Below are positions 1 to 8,456 of a stretch of 12,669 nucleotides of DNA, piece by piece. How positions within the stretch are numbered: position 1 is the stretch's first letter; every line of letters begins with the position of its first letter. The notes below the pieces were generated by a model. That model did no database searches and was not told the DNA's origin. It was given only the letters and a program-made list of their open reading frames with translations. A program made the position numbers and the translations under genes. This DNA comes from Isotricha intestinalis (Eukaryota > Ciliophora > Litostomatea > Vestibuliferida > Isotrichidae), in NCBI GenBank assembly GCA_023807065.1, contig JAJJLU010004476.1, positions 1-12,669 of the forward strand, written 5' to 3'.

Positions 1-831
1 AATCCCCAAGATAAAAATTTATTAATTGAAAATATAAAATATCTAAAAAAAAAATACAATATTAAAACCAAAAAATAAATAATTATACAACTCCTGTCAT
101 AATTATCAAAGAAGAAAGAGGAAATATGTTTAAGATAAAAAATAGCATATAAAACAGATGAATAAGATGAAGGAGAAGAATATAATGTAAATTATGAATT
201 AAATAAACTGTCTTAAAAAATATGTTAAGAAAAATAGTTGAGGATTGGAAAAATAAATATAAAGAATAATATATTAGAAAATTATTAAAATTATAAAATA
301 ACTAAAAATTAATAAATAAATAAAAAAAAATTTGAGGTGTTGGTGTTTGAGTAAAACCGGAAAACTTAAAATTTTTTGTGAAATATATTGGAATAGCTGT
401 GAGGATATCCCCACCCATTGAGGGCACCCTCTAACTCTCCACCCACTCCGAACAGTGATCTATCATTCTTAATTGCATAAAATTTTTTTTTCTTCTATTC
501 CAAAATCTATTTTACCGATTTCATGTTTTGGAATCTGATTTATTATATTTATTGTTTTTCAACATTATATTATTATTAACTAATTGTTTATAAAGTCCAG
601 AAGAATTTAAAAAAATTGAAACCTATATGTATACTTCCTTTAGCTCAAATTACTAAAATTAAAAAAAATGCACCTAAATATAAAGACCTAAAATTGATGA
701 AAGTTTATTATTTTTTTTAAATTATTGATATATGTATTTATTTCCTTTATTTTTTTGTTTATTTTTTCAATCTTTTTATTAAAAAATTAAATTAATTTAA
801 ATTTTTTTCTTTTTTTATAAATAATTGCAAA
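1..831. other. AT-rich spacer, protist side
   Basis: No reading frame with protein-like content is seen on either strand. The sequence is mostly A/T homopolymer runs and short low-complexity stretches, with stops in every frame. The one exception is a GC-elevated island around 345-480, listed separately. No telomere repeat is visible at the left edge, so this end is probably an arbitrary cut or contig end rather than a chromosome end. The last ~150 bases before the phosphatase start are poly-T/poly-A rich with no bacterial-type ribosome site, as expected of a eukaryotic leader. Confidence 0.6.
345..491 (+). other. GC-elevated island, possible non-coding RNA
   Basis: This segment stands out from flanks that are almost pure A/T. 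It contains C-rich words, a GGATATCC palindrome (about 403-410), a near-palindromic GAGGGCACCCTC and two CCACCC words. A run of nine T follows at 483-491, which would suit an RNA polymerase III terminator on the plus strand. TAGCTGTGAGG near 393-403 resembles a box A element (about 9 of 11 positions by eye), but I find no convincing box B. It does not match U1, U2, U4, U5, U6, SRP or tRNA patterns I can recall. A non-coding RNA is an inference; a fragment of foreign DNA is the alternative. Confidence 0.25.
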
Positions 832-1464
832 ATGAATGAACATTTTAATAGATTAATAAATTATCTTATTTATTTTACCAGACAAATTTTTTCAAGAAAT
901 AATGAAGAAATAAATAATGTTCCAAATATTTGTAAAGATCCTTATTCAAAAATAATAGATAATATATATATAGGAGATTATAGAATTGCAGGAAATTTAG
1001 AAGAATTAAATAAAATTGGTATTAAACATATTATAAATTCCACTAATGAATATCCAAATAAATTTCCTGATAATTTTAATTATTTAAATCTTAAATTAAA
1101 AGATGATATTCATCAAGATTTAACAAATGCTTTTGAAGAAAGTTATTCTTTTTTAAAAAAAAATAAAGGAGATAAAATTTTAATTCATTGTATTGGAGGA
1201 TTTTCAAGAAGTGTTGTATTAGTAATGTATTATTTAATGAAAGAATATAATTATACTTTTAATTATGCTTTAAATTATATTGTTGAAAAAAGAAAAGAAA
1301 TTAATATTAATGATGGTTTTAAAAAACAATTATTAGATGCAGAAAAAAATTTACTAGGAGATAAAGCAGAAGGAGAAGGAAAATTTAATAATTATAAGAA
1401 TGAAAATGATTATAATGAAAATAATCCTTTAATTGATGATACAGATATAAAAATTGATTCTTAA
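832..1464 (+). CDS. Dual-specificity protein phosphatase
   Basis: Predicted protein-tyrosine/serine/threonine phosphatase of the cysteine-based DSP family, 210 residues. The catalytic core spans about residues 40-175. It opens with the family-typical DNIYIGDY strand (43-50), then a GIKHIINST segment (63-71). The signature loop is HCIGGFSRS, giving nucleophile C120 and phosphate-binding R126 (C-x5-R). D91 or D92 in LKLKDD is the likely general acid. The fourth loop position is G where most DSPs have A (HCxAGxSRS), a mild variation. The last ~35 residues are an acidic, Asn-rich tail without a domain. There is no signal peptide or membrane segment, so it is probably cytosolic or nuclear. It starts at the first ATG after an A/T leader, has no introns and ends in TAA. 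Codon use is extremely A/T-biased, unlike the bacterial genes to the right. The family call is firm; the substrate is unknown. Confidence 0.85.
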   Translation: MNEHFNRLINYLIYFTRQIFSRNNEEINNVPNICKDPYSKIIDNIYIGDYRIAGNLEELNKIGIKHIINSTNEYPNKFPDNFNYLNLKLKDDIHQDLTNAFEESYSFLKKNKGDKILIHCIGGFSRSVVLVMYYLMKEYNYTFNYALNYIVEKRKEININDGFKKQLLDAEKNLLGDKAEGEGKFNNYKNENDYNENNPLIDDTDIKIDS

Positions 1465-2773
1465 TCAAAAAATCAAAAAACTTTTAATTAAAGATATTTT
1501 TTGATTTATTTAAAATTATTAAATTTTTTTATTTAAAATGGTTTCAATTAATATTAACTTTTTAGATAATAAATTATAATATTTTAAATATAAAACAAAA
1601 AAAAATAATAATTTTAATAAAAAATAATAAACAAATGAAAATTACAAAATATTTATTGAATTAATTCTTCATTTCTAAAATATTTTATGATGTAGTCTAT
1701 GACTCCTTTTGATATATTTTTAATTGGTTTTGTGTTATATGGCTTATTATTTAGAATGTTTTTTATGATAAGTAGATAATCTAAGTTTTGCATGATTATT
1801 ACAAAAATAAGATAAAATTTGTTTTTCTCTCTACTTCATTTTGTCGTTAAATAATATAGTTTATTAAAAGAGGAAATATTTTTATACAAAAAATAACTAT
1901 GAATTTTTATCCTTGTGCATTCTTTTCTTTAATATTTTTTTTATTAAATGTTTCCTTCATAATTATTTTTAAAATTTTGACTTCTTAATTTTAATTCTTT
2001 ATTTTTCTTCATTATCTTTGAAAATCTTCAAATTTTTGGACTTAATATTCTTTATAATTTTATTGTCATTTGATTTTAATGAAGATTTATCATTTTGTTA
2101 TAAACAAGAATAAGTAAGTATCATTAATCAATTATATTGTTTTTTTAAAAAATATTTCTTATTAAACATATAAATGCATTTTTGTAGCAAAAATTTATAT
2201 TTTTTGATGCTTTTAATCGACTTTAAATTATTTTGAAGTGATTCAAAAAATTTAAAATCCAAAAATCCAGAAAAATATCGGAATTCCTAAAAAAATGTAA
2301 TAGAAAATTAAGAAATCACTATATGACTCAATATGTATTCAGTGAAAATCTTACATTATTTTTTTAATTTAAATTTTTGAGTAAAAGATGTATTTTTATT
2401 TTTTCTAAAGGAAAGTTGAAATCATGTTCACATTGATTTTTATTTAGTAGTTTTTCCAATGACTTTTTGAAATTTTGATTTTATTTTATTTTTTAAATCT
2501 TTGATGTCAATGAATTAAAAAATTATTTAAAATAATATATTTAAGAATAAAATAAAAACGTTTAAAAATTCTTTATTTAGTTAAATCAAATTATGGGATA
2601 GAGTATTACAAATAATTTGAAAAGACAAAAATATATTGTATTAAAATTATAAAATTTGTTTAAAATTTTTATGATTGATGGAAGAAAAATTTATTAAAGA
2701 AACGAAAACATGTTATAAAAATAATATTGTATTTTAAAATGAAAAAAATATTTTTTTTAAAAAGATTATTTTT
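1465..2773. other. 1.3-kb AT-rich intergenic region
   Basis: No gene can be supported. The region is homopolymer-rich and carries stops in all frames apart from one short minus-strand frame (1653-1793, listed separately). It probably holds the phosphatase 3' untranslated region and the promoter of the large membrane-protein gene. No TATA-like or initiator element can be singled out because A/T words occur everywhere. Confidence 0.5.
1653..1793 (-). other. Short open frame, 46 residues, doubtful
   Basis: A minus-strand frame runs from an ATG at 1791-1793 to a TAA at 1653-1655. It stays open for 14 further codons upstream of the ATG. The product would be Ile/Lys/Asn-rich, with a C-terminal KGVIDYIIKYFRNEELIQ that looks more protein-like than its surroundings. 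I recognise no family. In DNA this AT-rich, one open stretch of this size in about a kilobase is close to what chance gives. It could be a last exon, a decayed gene remnant or nothing. Confidence 0.15.
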
Positions 2774-5700
2774 ATGGTGTTATATATTTTTTTATTTTTC
2801 ATTCAAATTCAAATAAATAACATTGCTGCTAGCCTTTCCATTTTTATTTATTCAGGAACACATCAATATCCTATACCTTTTTATGATTCATCAAATACAC
2901 TATACTTTCTATGTTCAGAAGAAATAATAAATGAAGTAGAGTCTGTAGAGTCTGCTATAATCACAAACAGTAATTTTTACCATAATACTGAAATTGGTCC
3001 TCCCTTATTTAAAGATAATTCAATTTTAACTGGTATGGTAACTTCTTCTTATATTTTATTTGAAATAGTTTCATTAGATAGTCCATATGATACAAGAGAA
3101 TTTAATGAAAATTCTATTTTAAAGACAAATGGTAATATATGCTTTTTTGAAGTTAAAACAATAAGTGGAAATTCTTATTATTATGCAGCATGGTTAGACA
3201 CTGATTCATTCATTAATTTTATTCAATTTAATTTTATTTTTTTATCTTTTGGAAAAAATAAAATTACAAAATCAACTTCAATAAGAGGGGATACTATTGA
3301 TTGTAAAGGTTTTTCTTATTCTAATGTTTATGACCATATTATATGTGTTTACGTTGGAACCAATGGATGTGATATTAACATTTATCACTCAGATATTCCA
3401 GAAGATTATTCTCAAGCATCAATAAAAAAATATCATTTAACTGATTTAAATATTAATTGTGGAATTACATCAAAAGTTCAAAAGATTTATAATATTGATA
3501 ATAATAAATTTTATATTTGTTATAGTATAACTGATAATAGTAATATTAATAATATTTATTGTTTACTTGCAGAACATGAATTAAGTACTTCAATAAAAAT
3601 CACAAGTGAAACAAGTTATATAATATTAGAAGATTGTTCTCCAAAATTTACTGATTTTAATATAGGATCATTTGGTAATAATTATTTATTAGTTTGTATA
3701 AAAGATAATGATATAAAATATAAAGTATTTAGTGAAGATTTTCAATTTATGGGCGAACAAAACCTATTAAATAGTGGGTATCAAAATTTAGAAATGCCAT
3801 TTATTATTTCAAACTTAAATTCTAATAGGATTATATTTCATACATATCAGTCAAGTTCATATCATATAGGATATTTTGATTTAAATCTAATCAGTTGTCC
3901 TCTTTCTTTTTCTCCTTCTTTTGATGGGAATATAAATACAGAACTTAACATGAAACAAAAAATTAAATGTAACAGTTATAAAATAAAAATATTCAAATTA
4001 CCATCTAAAGGAACTTTCATATATCAAGAATCTGGAGTTAATACAAATTTATTAACTACAGAATATTATTCTTTTACTGATGTTCCTGATGCAACAATAA
4101 TTTTCAATTTTCAAACAGGAGGAACAAAAACATATTCTTTTTTATTTTATGATGAAACCAATAAATTAATAAGTGATATATATACAGGTACAATTACTAT
4201 ATCAATATGTAATGAATCATGTTATCAATGCTCAAATTCACTTCCTCCATCAATTCATAAATGTTTGAGCTGTTTAAATGAATATTATTTCATTGAAGGA
4301 AATGAAAATGAACCTTTTAATTGTTATAATTCAACAACAATATTAGAATTAACTAATGGTTATTATTTGACTTCAGATTCTTTGGATCCGACTATTAAAT
4401 TTTGGAAAGAATGTTATAGATCATGTAAAACATGTATAGAATCAGAAAATAACCCAAATCATAATTGTAAAACTTGTCAAAATGGTTTAATTTTGGATAT
4501 TTATTATCCAAATAATTGTGTTACATCATGTAATAAATATTGGAGAAGAGATACAGATAAAATAGAACATATATGTATTGATAAATGTAACACAGATTAT
4601 CCTTATTTAGTTGTAGATACTAATGAATGTGTTAGTTCCTGTATTAATGCAAATATTAATGGAAAAATATATTATTATTATAAAGAAAAATGTTATTCCA
4701 AATGTCCTGAAAATACACTTCCTGATGGTTTAAACAGTAAATGTCATGAAATAAATGATTTTGATAATTTTTATAAAGGAATTACTAATTATATTATTTC
4801 TGTTAATCCTCCTTCTAATATTTATATTTACAATGATAATTTGAATTTTGTTTTATATAATTCTTCAGAAGATGGAATGAAAGAATATCAAAGTTTAACT
4901 GATAAATATAATATTAGTATTTTAAATTTAGATGATTGTTTAAATGAAATAAGAAATTCCAATTCGATTTATAAAAATTATATTTTTTATATTGCTTTAT
5001 TTGAATTTAAAAGAAATGATGTAATGACTCCTCAATATGATTTTATATTATATAATCAATATGGTGTAAAATATAAAAATGAAATCTGTAATAATATTTC
5101 AATCACAAAATCTTTTAAAAACAGTACATTAATGGATTATGTAATTGAAAAATATAAAAAAGATTCTATTGATATTCTTTATTATTCTAAATCAAATAAA
5201 TTTTATAATGATATATGTGTTAAATGTTCTAACGATAGTTATGATATTTTACTTGAAGATAGATATGAATTATTTCATAATAATGCAAATTATTATTTTT
5301 GTGAAGACAATTGTAATATTACAAATATTGATCTCGAAAATTATAAAGTAGATTGTATATGTTCAAATTTAAGTTCTTTTTCTGAATATTCTAAAACTCC
5401 TTATAAAAAATATAAAGAAGAAAAAATAATTAAAGATAAGAATTTTCAAGTAATGAAATGTAATTTATCTCCTTTTACTTCAGAATTTTTTAAAGAAAAC
5501 ATAGGAAATTATGTAATATTAACTTCATTTTTAATTCAAATAACAGATTGTGTTATTTTTTTTGTAAGTGGATTTAAAAAATTAGTTTTAGCAGTGAAAA
5601 ATCCAATAAGTAATCCTCCAAGTAAAAGTATGAACATTAAAAATAGATTTAATTTAAAAAAAAATACAAATCAAAATTATCTAAGTAAAAGTAAACAATA

Positions 5701-6529
5701 TGAAAATTACAAAACAGAAGAATCAACATCAAATAATTTAAATGAATATGAACAAGTTAAAAAAAATAATTATTATGTTTATAAAGTAGGACGTTCAATT
5801 GAAGAATATTATAATAATCTTAGAAGAAAATATAGAAATGAAAAACATTTTGATAAAAATAATCACAACATTGAAAATACAGTTATTGATGATGATTCAG
5901 ATTTTTCAAATATAACATATTCAGATTTATATTGTTTTACTATAAGAACTAAACATAAATTAATTTCTTTATTTAATAATGATAAATATGATATTGTTGT
6001 ATATAAAATTTCTTTATTTATTCTTACTTTATCACTCGACATTTTCTTTTGTTGTTTGTTTGATTATAATTCCCATATTAAAAGACTATATCAAAAAAAG
6101 AAAATGTTTATTGGTAAAGATGAATTTCTAATTGCAATTTTTTCTCTTTTTTGTTCTTATTTTATTACTAAACTAATTGATTGTATTATAGAATATAAAA
6201 GTGAATTAGAAGATTTTGAAAAAAATCCTCAGAAAAAAAATGATTTTGATATTAAAATAAAATCAAAAATAGAATGTAAAATTATTCTTTTTTTTATTTT
6301 TTCTTTTTTATTAACAGGAGTAACTTGGTATTTTGTTAGTGTTTTCTTCCAAATTTATTCAAGTAAAATAACTTTAATAAATTTATCTCTATGTTTTATT
6401 TGTAATTTTATTATTTCTTTTATTATTCCGTTTATTTATTATAGTTTTGTAACTTGTTTAGAATATATAGCAGTGTCAAAAGAAAATCAATGTTTATATG
6501 ATTTTGCTATGTTATTATTGAAGTTTTAA
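2774..6529 (+). CDS. Large cysteine-rich multi-pass membrane protein (protist type)
   Basis: A single intronless frame of 1,251 residues. Residues 1-20 form a hydrophobic signal peptide. Residues ~21-475 are a probable extracellular β-rich region with recurring aromatic strands, possibly a β-propeller. Residues ~479-657 form a cysteine-rich block with repeated CxxC and CxxxCxxC spacing (C479, C483 and C486 open it), like furin-like or TNF-receptor-like modules of protist surface proteins. A second extracellular stretch reaches ~905. About five hydrophobic spans follow, near 912-935, 1073-1096, 1118-1140, 1170-1193 and 1202-1232. A long polar, Asn/Lys-rich segment (~940-1070), probably cytoplasmic, separates the first from the rest. 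This layout recalls large surface or receptor-like families expanded in ciliates and other gut protists; a sensory or adhesion role is inference. An out-of-frame ATG lies upstream at 2739, but the 2774 start gives a good signal peptide. Confidence 0.75.
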   Translation: MVLYIFLFFIQIQINNIAASLSIFIYSGTHQYPIPFYDSSNTLYFLCSEEIINEVESVESAIITNSNFYHNTEIGPPLFKDNSILTGMVTSSYILFEIVSLDSPYDTREFNENSILKTNGNICFFEVKTISGNSYYYAAWLDTDSFINFIQFNFIFLSFGKNKITKSTSIRGDTIDCKGFSYSNVYDHIICVYVGTNGCDINIYHSDIPEDYSQASIKKYHLTDLNINCGITSKVQKIYNIDNNKFYICYSITDNSNINNIYCLLAEHELSTSIKITSETSYIILEDCSPKFTDFNIGSFGNNYLLVCIKDNDIKYKVFSEDFQFMGEQNLLNSGYQNLEMPFIISNLNSNRIIFHTYQSSSYHIGYFDLNLISCPLSFSPSFDGNINTELNMKQKIKCNSYKIKIFKLPSKGTFIYQESGVNTNLLTTEYYSFTDVPDATIIFNFQTGGTKTYSFLFYDETNKLISDIYTGTITISICNESCYQCSNSLPPSIHKCLSCLNEYYFIEGNENEPFNCYNSTTILELTNGYYLTSDSLDPTIKFWKECYRSCKTCIESENNPNHNCKTCQNGLILDIYYPNNCVTSCNKYWRRDTDKIEHICIDKCNTDYPYLVVDTNECVSSCINANINGKIYYYYKEKCYSKCPENTLPDGLNSKCHEINDFDNFYKGITNYIISVNPPSNIYIYNDNLNFVLYNSSEDGMKEYQSLTDKYNISILNLDDCLNEIRNSNSIYKNYIFYIALFEFKRNDVMTPQYDFILYNQYGVKYKNEICNNISITKSFKNSTLMDYVIEKYKKDSIDILYYSKSNKFYNDICVKCSNDSYDILLEDRYELFHNNANYYFCEDNCNITNIDLENYKVDCICSNLSSFSEYSKTPYKKYKEEKIIKDKNFQVMKCNLSPFTSEFFKENIGNYVILTSFLIQITDCVIFFVSGFKKLVLAVKNPISNPPSKSMNIKNRFNLKKNTNQNYLSKSKQYENYKTEESTSNNLNEYEQVKKNNYYVYKVGRSIEEYYNNLRRKYRNEKHFDKNNHNIENTVIDDDSDFSNITYSDLYCFTIRTKHKLISLFNNDKYDIVVYKISLFILTLSLDIFFCCLFDYNSHIKRLYQKKKMFIGKDEFLIAIFSLFCSYFITKLIDCIIEYKSELEDFEKNPQKKNDFDIKIKSKIECKIILFFIFSFLLTGVTWYFVSVFFQIYSSKITLINLSLCFICNFIISFIIPFIYYSFVTCLEYIAVSKENQCLYDFAMLLLKF

Positions 6530-7216
6530 TTAATTTTCCATTTGTTAAATATATAAAATTAAAAAAATCAATTTTTTTACTAAATTAGAAATGAATATAA
6601 ATAAATAAAACATAAAAAAGAAATTAATAATATTAAAATATAGAAGATCAAATTATAAAAAATAATAATGAAAAACATTCTTAAAATCACAGCATTTGAT
6701 TATATTTATAAATATTTATATTTAAAGTATTCTTTAAGCATTTCAATTGATGTTTCTAATGAAATTGACTCCATTAAATTTTATAATTGATTTAATTTTT
6801 TGTTTAATATAAAAATTCAAATTCTCGATACAATATTAAATTTCTGAAAAATTATTCTTCTTTCTAAAAAGTTATTTTTTTTAGGAAATGGGTTGTGTTC
6901 AAAAAAAATGTTTTGAATAATACCAACTTTTCAGGTATAACAGTAAATCATAAATAAAAAGATAGAATTGATATTATCCCCCAAATTATTTGAAAATATA
7001 TTACTTACACTATTTCTTTTTAATTATATTATTTTAAAGTTTGTATTATATTCATTAATATTTCTCCATAAAATTAAATACAAGTTATTTCAAGGAAAAA
7101 CTTTTTAATTCTAAAACTTAAACTAATAATTTTAGTGAAAGTGAAAAAGACACGTGAATATTGTTTGTTCCATTATTTCTAATATTCATAAAATAAAGTA
7201 ATAAAGAGATAATTAA
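6530..7216. other. AT-rich spacer ending at the protist/bacterium junction
   Basis: This is the 3' flank of the membrane-protein gene and has no supportable gene. Bases up to about 7,100 have the same homopolymer-rich composition as the rest of the protist side. Bacterial-looking coding sequence is open from 7217, just after an in-frame TAA at 7214-7216. The change of genome must therefore fall somewhere around 7,100-7,220. Both sides are AT-rich here, so the exact breakpoint cannot be placed by eye. No repeat, transposon end or tRNA marks it. Confidence 0.55.
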
Positions 7217-7441
7217 TTTAGAAAATCTTTTAAAGAATTGGATACTGCTTCAGAAAATCGTGATATAGAATTATCTGCAAAAAAAGGTAAGAGCATGTAT
7301 ATATTTTGTTTGAAAGAGCAAAATTCAACAAAAGACCAAATGATAGCTGTTCCTATTGATAATGTAAAATTAATGTGTGAGCGCAGAAGGCATTTTGAAA
7401 GTATAATGCATAAACTTACTAACTTTACAGAAAGATGGTAG
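7217..7441 (+). CDS. C-terminal fragment of an unknown protein
   Basis: A frame is open from just after a TAA at 7214 to a TAG at 7439-7441, about 74 codons. The first possible start is a TTG at 7238, which has no good Shine-Dalgarno site. The frame probably lacks its 5' end, lost at the junction. The product is charged and soluble-looking, with a C-terminal RRRHFESIMHKL helix-like segment, and has no signal peptide or membrane span. I recognise no family. The text is less Asn/Ile-biased than the protist proteins, and the next bacterial gene starts 96 bases downstream in the same direction, so I lean towards a truncated bacterial gene. Confidence 0.4.
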   Translation, partial: FRKSFKELDTASENRDIELSAKKGKSMYIFCLKEQNSTKDQMIAVPIDNVKLMCERRRHFESIMHKLTNFTERW

Positions 7442-7537
7442 CTCGCTGAAAAATATAGCTGGTAAAGCCAAAACAGATAATTTTTCCAGAAGCTAAAACA
7501 TATATTTATAAATGCAAAGATATTAAAAGGAATTTTT

Positions 7538-7942
7538 ATGAATATTTCTCCGATAAACTCTATATCATTTGGAAAATTATACATAAATAAAACTGATGAA
7601 AACAGATTTAATTTAAAAACTTTTGAGAATAAAGGTGAGTATATTTTAGATATGTATGATGCCTTTTCTAAGATTGATTGTGCTACGGGGGACAGACCTG
7701 TTGTTTTAAATCTTTTTAGAGCAAAAATTCCGTTGAGCAATACTAAGACTGTGAGCGGATGGCAATTTCTTATTTCGGATAAAAATACAGGTGAGATCTT
7801 GTCTGAATCTGTTGCGCGGAGAGACGAGAAGCATAAGAGTGCGTATAAGAGCGCCCTTAATAAACTGGTGAAAGATTTAAGGTCAGATGTCTATGAATGG
7901 GGACTTAAGGATATTGATGCTTTAATTGATAAATTCAATTAA
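7538..7942 (+). CDS. Small protein of the ISPxNxxSFG family, copy 1
   Basis: 134 residues, function unknown. It starts MNISPINSISFGKL, matching the N-termini of two other small proteins in this window (at 8010 and 11958). Further shared features are SKIDxxTGDRPV (residues ~44-55), a GWQFLISD strand, an Arg followed by a conserved Tyr, a Leu-rich helix, and a closing D-x-L-x-x-K-[YF] segment. No signal peptide or membrane span is present. The start is well supported: an AAAAGG site at 7525-7530 lies 7 bases upstream of the ATG. A minus-strand frame of 175 codons overlaps it, but conservation with the paralogues shows the plus strand is the real gene. From memory, similar short Phe-Gly N-termini recur in Gastranaerophilales proteins, which I cannot verify here. 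The motif could be a targeting or anchoring tag; this is inference. Confidence 0.7.
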   Translation: MNISPINSISFGKLYINKTDENRFNLKTFENKGEYILDMYDAFSKIDCATGDRPVVLNLFRAKIPLSNTKTVSGWQFLISDKNTGEILSESVARRDEKHKSAYKSALNKLVKDLRSDVYEWGLKDIDALIDKFN

Positions 7943-8009
7943 ATTCTTTTTGCGCAAATAATTCTTTTTTCAAGTTTTATAAATACATAAGTATGAGAAA
8001 GGAATTAAA

Positions 8010-8396
8010 ATGAGAATTTCACCCATTAACAATGCATCATTTGGAAGAGTCAGAGTCAAAACAGCTCCAATTAATTATTCTTATATTGGAGGAGTTGTAA
8101 ATAATAATAATGAAGTTTTGAACGCATTAGATGATTCTCTTTCAAAAATTAATGTAAAAACTGGCGACAAACCCGTTGATTTTAGTGTTGATTTAAAAGT
8201 TAACTCTGAAAAGAAAAATCAATATTGGGTGCTGACTATTTCAGATTCTAAAGATGCAAAGACTCTCTCAGAAGTTAATATAGACAGAAATGCAGATACT
8301 AAAGAATATTTAAAGCAAATTAAACTCCTTGAACAGAATATTCAAAAATCAGATACATTATCTTCTGTAAGAGAACTTTTAGCAAAGTACCAATAA
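8010..8396 (+). CDS. Small protein of the ISPxNxxSFG family, copy 2
   Basis: 128 residues, function unknown, in tandem with copy 1 after a 67-base gap. The N-terminus is MRISPINNASFGRV. It shares SKINVKTGDKPV with copy 1 almost residue for residue, then YWVLTISD, a following LSE, an Arg-x-x-x-x-x-x-x-Tyr spacing and a C-terminal LLAKY. Residues 15-40 between the tag and the conserved core diverge strongly and are Asn-rich. The start is supported by AAAGGA at 7998-8003, 6 bases before the ATG. A strong hairpin terminator follows at 8426-8456, so copies 1 and 2 may form one transcript. No signal peptide, membrane segment or catalytic motif is evident. Confidence 0.7.
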   Translation: MRISPINNASFGRVRVKTAPINYSYIGGVVNNNNEVLNALDDSLSKINVKTGDKPVDFSVDLKVNSEKKNQYWVLTISDSKDAKTLSEVNIDRNADTKEYLKQIKLLEQNIQKSDTLSSVRELLAKYQ

Positions 8397-8425
8397 TAAT
8401 TCATACATTAGATAATTATATATAA

Positions 8426-8456
8426 AGCGGGCAAAATATGTTGCCCGCTATTTTTT
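8426..8456 (+). terminator. Intrinsic terminator, shared by convergent genes
   Basis: A nine-base-pair stem, AGCGGGCAA (8426-8434) with TTGCCCGCT (8441-8449), is followed on the plus strand by six T. It ends transcription of the 8010 gene. The stop codon of the minus-strand dehydrogenase (8448-8450) lies in the right arm, and on that strand the hairpin is followed by a T/A tract. It therefore probably serves both directions. Confidence 0.85.

Noticed and set aside
610..670. TACTAAAATT resembling the U6 snRNA 5' region
   Set aside because: A ten-base A/T word only; the conserved GC-containing U6 core (ACAGAG and flanks) is absent.
5145..5351. 68-codon plus-strand frame inside the large membrane-protein gene
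   Set aside because: An out-of-frame shadow of a continuous 1,251-codon gene; its Ile/Phe richness just reflects A/T content.
6660..6790. Short minus-strand frame with MESISLETSIEMLKEY
   Set aside because: Only 22 codons from ATG to TAA with a stop shortly upstream; not distinguishable from chance in this composition.
7456..7495. Possible hairpin TAGCTGG...CCAGAAGCTA before copy 1
   Set aside because: Only seven pairs with a three-base bulge and a 23-base loop, and no T-run. It is too weak to call a terminator or riboswitch.
7213..7740. 175-codon minus-strand open frame
   Set aside because: It lies antisense to copy 1, whose plus-strand motifs are conserved in two paralogues and which has a good ribosome site. 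The minus frame has no such support.
7949..7958. TTTGCGCAAA palindrome after copy 1
   Set aside because: Too short and without a loop or adjacent T-run of terminator type. It may be chance or a weak protein-binding site.
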